Shown here in pieces: positions 62,845-64,000 of a DNA stretch of 64,000 nt. Both the position numbers and the translations under genes were made by a program. Source of the stretch: Bradyrhizobium sp. LMTR 3 (lineage in GTDB: Bacteria > Pseudomonadota > Alphaproteobacteria > Rhizobiales > Xanthobacteraceae); assembly GCF_001693485.1 (NCBI RefSeq), contig NZ_MAXC01000055.1, forward strand, positions 62,001-126,000, written 5' to 3'. How positions within the stretch are numbered: the stretch's first letter is position 1; each line of letters starts with the position of its first letter. The notes below the pieces were generated by a model that made no database searches, was not told the origin of the DNA, and worked only from the letters and a program-made list of their open reading frames with translations.

Positions 62845-64000
62845 CCCCGCACCACGGCGTTCACGTCGGCCTCTGTCTTCGCCACGGCCGCCAATTCCGA
62901 CAGCGTGATCGGCTTTACGGGTGCACGCAGCCGATAGTAGCCGATCTCCTGCGGACTCTTGCCGCGGGCCTCGGCCATGAGTTCGGTGACCGTGAGACCG
63001 CAGAGCCGCCCTTGGCACGGGCCCATGCCGGTGCGGCGATAGGCCTTGAGCTGGTTTGGACCGGTCGCACCGATTGCGACGGCGTCGAGAATGTCGTTGG
63101 CAGTGACTTCCTCGCAGCGGCAGACGATCGTGTCGCCCTTGGGAATACGGAACTGCCGCGCGGGCCGGAACAGCGTATCGAGGAAGGCGCGCCCGCGCTC
63201 GGCGCGAGCCAGATTAGTCCTGAGCATCGCCATGGGTGCGAGCTTCGCCGCCTCCTCGGGTGCCAGAGCTTGAACCGCTGCTCTTGCTGCGATACGGCCC
63301 CGGAAGACGGCAGCTTCCATGCCAGCGATCCCGGCGCCGTCACCGGCGATAGCGATACCCTCGACCGACGTGTTGCCCTTGTCGTCGACCACCGGCGACC
63401 AGCAGAGTTGCCGGTCGTCCCAGCGATGCTCGACCCCCGCGGCCATGGCGAGATTGACGTTGGGTACCACGCCCTGATGCAGCAGAAGCAATCCGGCCGG
63501 AATCGTTTCACGTCGGTCGCCTGCCGCATAGGTGACGGTTGCAAGCTGGCCGTCCCCCTCGGCAGAAAGTTCGTTGACGCCGGTCACGACGCGCACTTTC
63601 GCCCGCACTTCCCTCATCATCGCCAGTCCCTTCGCGAAATAGGGTGAGGTCATGAAGGCGAAGGCATGGGGCAGCGCGGCGATATGGTTTCGGCGCTCGG
63701 TTGTATCGAGGATGCGGTCGATGCGGCCGCCAAGGCGCAGGATCTGCGCCGCGAGCAGCCAAAGCAATGGTCCCTGCCCGGCAATAACCGTGCGCCCGTC
63801 AGGCACGAGACCTGAAGACTTCAGCATCGTCTGCGCGGCGCCGGCAGTCATCACCCCCGGGAGCGTCCAGCCCGGGATGGGAAATGGCCGCTCCAACGCG
63901 CCCGTCGCCAGGACCACACGACGCGCGTTTATGAAGGCCGATGCGCCGCCGACGGAGACACCGACCTCGAGGTTGCGGTCAAGACTCCAGACGGTCGCGC
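62841..64000 (-). CDS. FAD/NAD(P) oxidoreductase with BFD-like [2Fe-2S] domain, 5' end outside window
   Basis: The frame is open to the right edge, so at least 385 residues are seen and the N-terminal FAD motif is missing. Seen are VVLATGALERPFPIPGWTLP, a second nucleotide-binding fold (AGQGPLLWLLAAQILRLG), IAGDGAGIAGMEAAVFRGRI, and a C-terminal BFD-like cluster site (VCRCEEVTANDILDAV, followed by GMGPCQGRLCG) with four cysteines. This is the large subunit of HcnA/B, opine-oxidase A or D-hydroxyproline dehydrogenase type enzymes, partner of the DAO protein downstream. A small [2Fe-2S] subunit gene may lie outside the window. Confidence 0.9.
   Translation of the reverse strand, partial: ATVWSLDRNLEVGVSVGGASAFINARRVVLATGALERPFPIPGWTLPGVMTAGAAQTMLKSSGLVPDGRTVIAGQGPLLWLLAAQILRLGGRIDRILDTTERRNHIAALPHAFAFMTSPYFAKGLAMMREVRAKVRVVTGVNELSAEGDGQLATVTYAAGDRRETIPAGLLLLHQGVVPNVNLAMAAGVEHRWDDRQLCWSPVVDDKGNTSVEGIAIAGDGAGIAGMEAAVFRGRIAARAAVQALAPEEAAKLAPMAMLRTNLARAERGRAFLDTLFRPARQFRIPKGDTIVCRCEEVTANDILDAVAIGATGPNQLKAYRRTGMGPCQGRLCGLTVTELMAEARGKSPQEIGYYRLRAPVKPITLSELAAVAKTEADVNAVVRG

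Overview
The window reads as chromosome of a GC-rich alphaproteobacterium, most likely Bradyrhizobium or a close relative. This is inferred from the type of outer-membrane proteins, the small conserved hypotheticals, the many tricarboxylate-type (Bug/TctC) and ABC binding proteins, and tight ATGA-overlapping operons. I see no tRNA, rRNA, CRISPR, intact insertion sequence or replication origin.

Region A (1-9.0 kb) is about iron or heme. It has a TonB-dependent receptor with an N-terminal signalling domain (cut by the window start), its FecR-type regulator and ECF sigma factor, then a tonB-exbD-exbB operon. Three small uncharacterised genes and a 5'-truncated second TonB receptor follow.

Region B (9.2-16.2 kb) is an acid-catabolism cluster. 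A GntR/FCD repressor faces a perfect palindrome and a forward operon: Bug binding protein, enolase-superfamily protein, FAH-family hydrolase, D-2-hydroxyacid dehydrogenase, second enolase-superfamily protein, second Bug binding protein.

Region C (16.2-20.6 kb) is a scrapyard: a cyclase without its sensor, a chimeric outer-membrane protein, half a DUF6065 protein, a HEAT-repeat protein, a roughly 45-codon flavoprotein scrap and half of a hydantoinase A.

Region D (20.9-33.2 kb) holds a kynurenine-formamidase-like hydrolase and a ten-gene minus-strand unit. The unit contains a COG3964-like amidohydrolase, a three-gene molybdenum hydroxylase (with a CoxS-CoxG fusion), a complete branched-chain-type ABC importer and a small Rieske ferredoxin. 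A divergent MarR gene and a near-perfect palindrome lie at its head. I infer uptake, hydroxylation and hydrolytic opening of an unidentified, probably N-heterocyclic, compound.

Region E (33.3-64 kb) fits hydantoin / N-carbamoyl-D-amino-acid catabolism. D-hydantoinase, hydantoin racemase and two paralogous D-carbamoylases are accompanied by two peptide-type ABC importers, a polar-amino-acid importer with two binding proteins, two further amidohydrolases, a PuuE-like deacetylase, a LysR regulator, and a RidA / FAD amine oxidase / HcnA-like dehydrogenase set at the right end. Together they could turn 5-substituted hydantoins into N-carbamoyl amino acids, D-amino acids, imines and finally keto acids. 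All functions are read from motifs and context; none is proven by the sequence alone.
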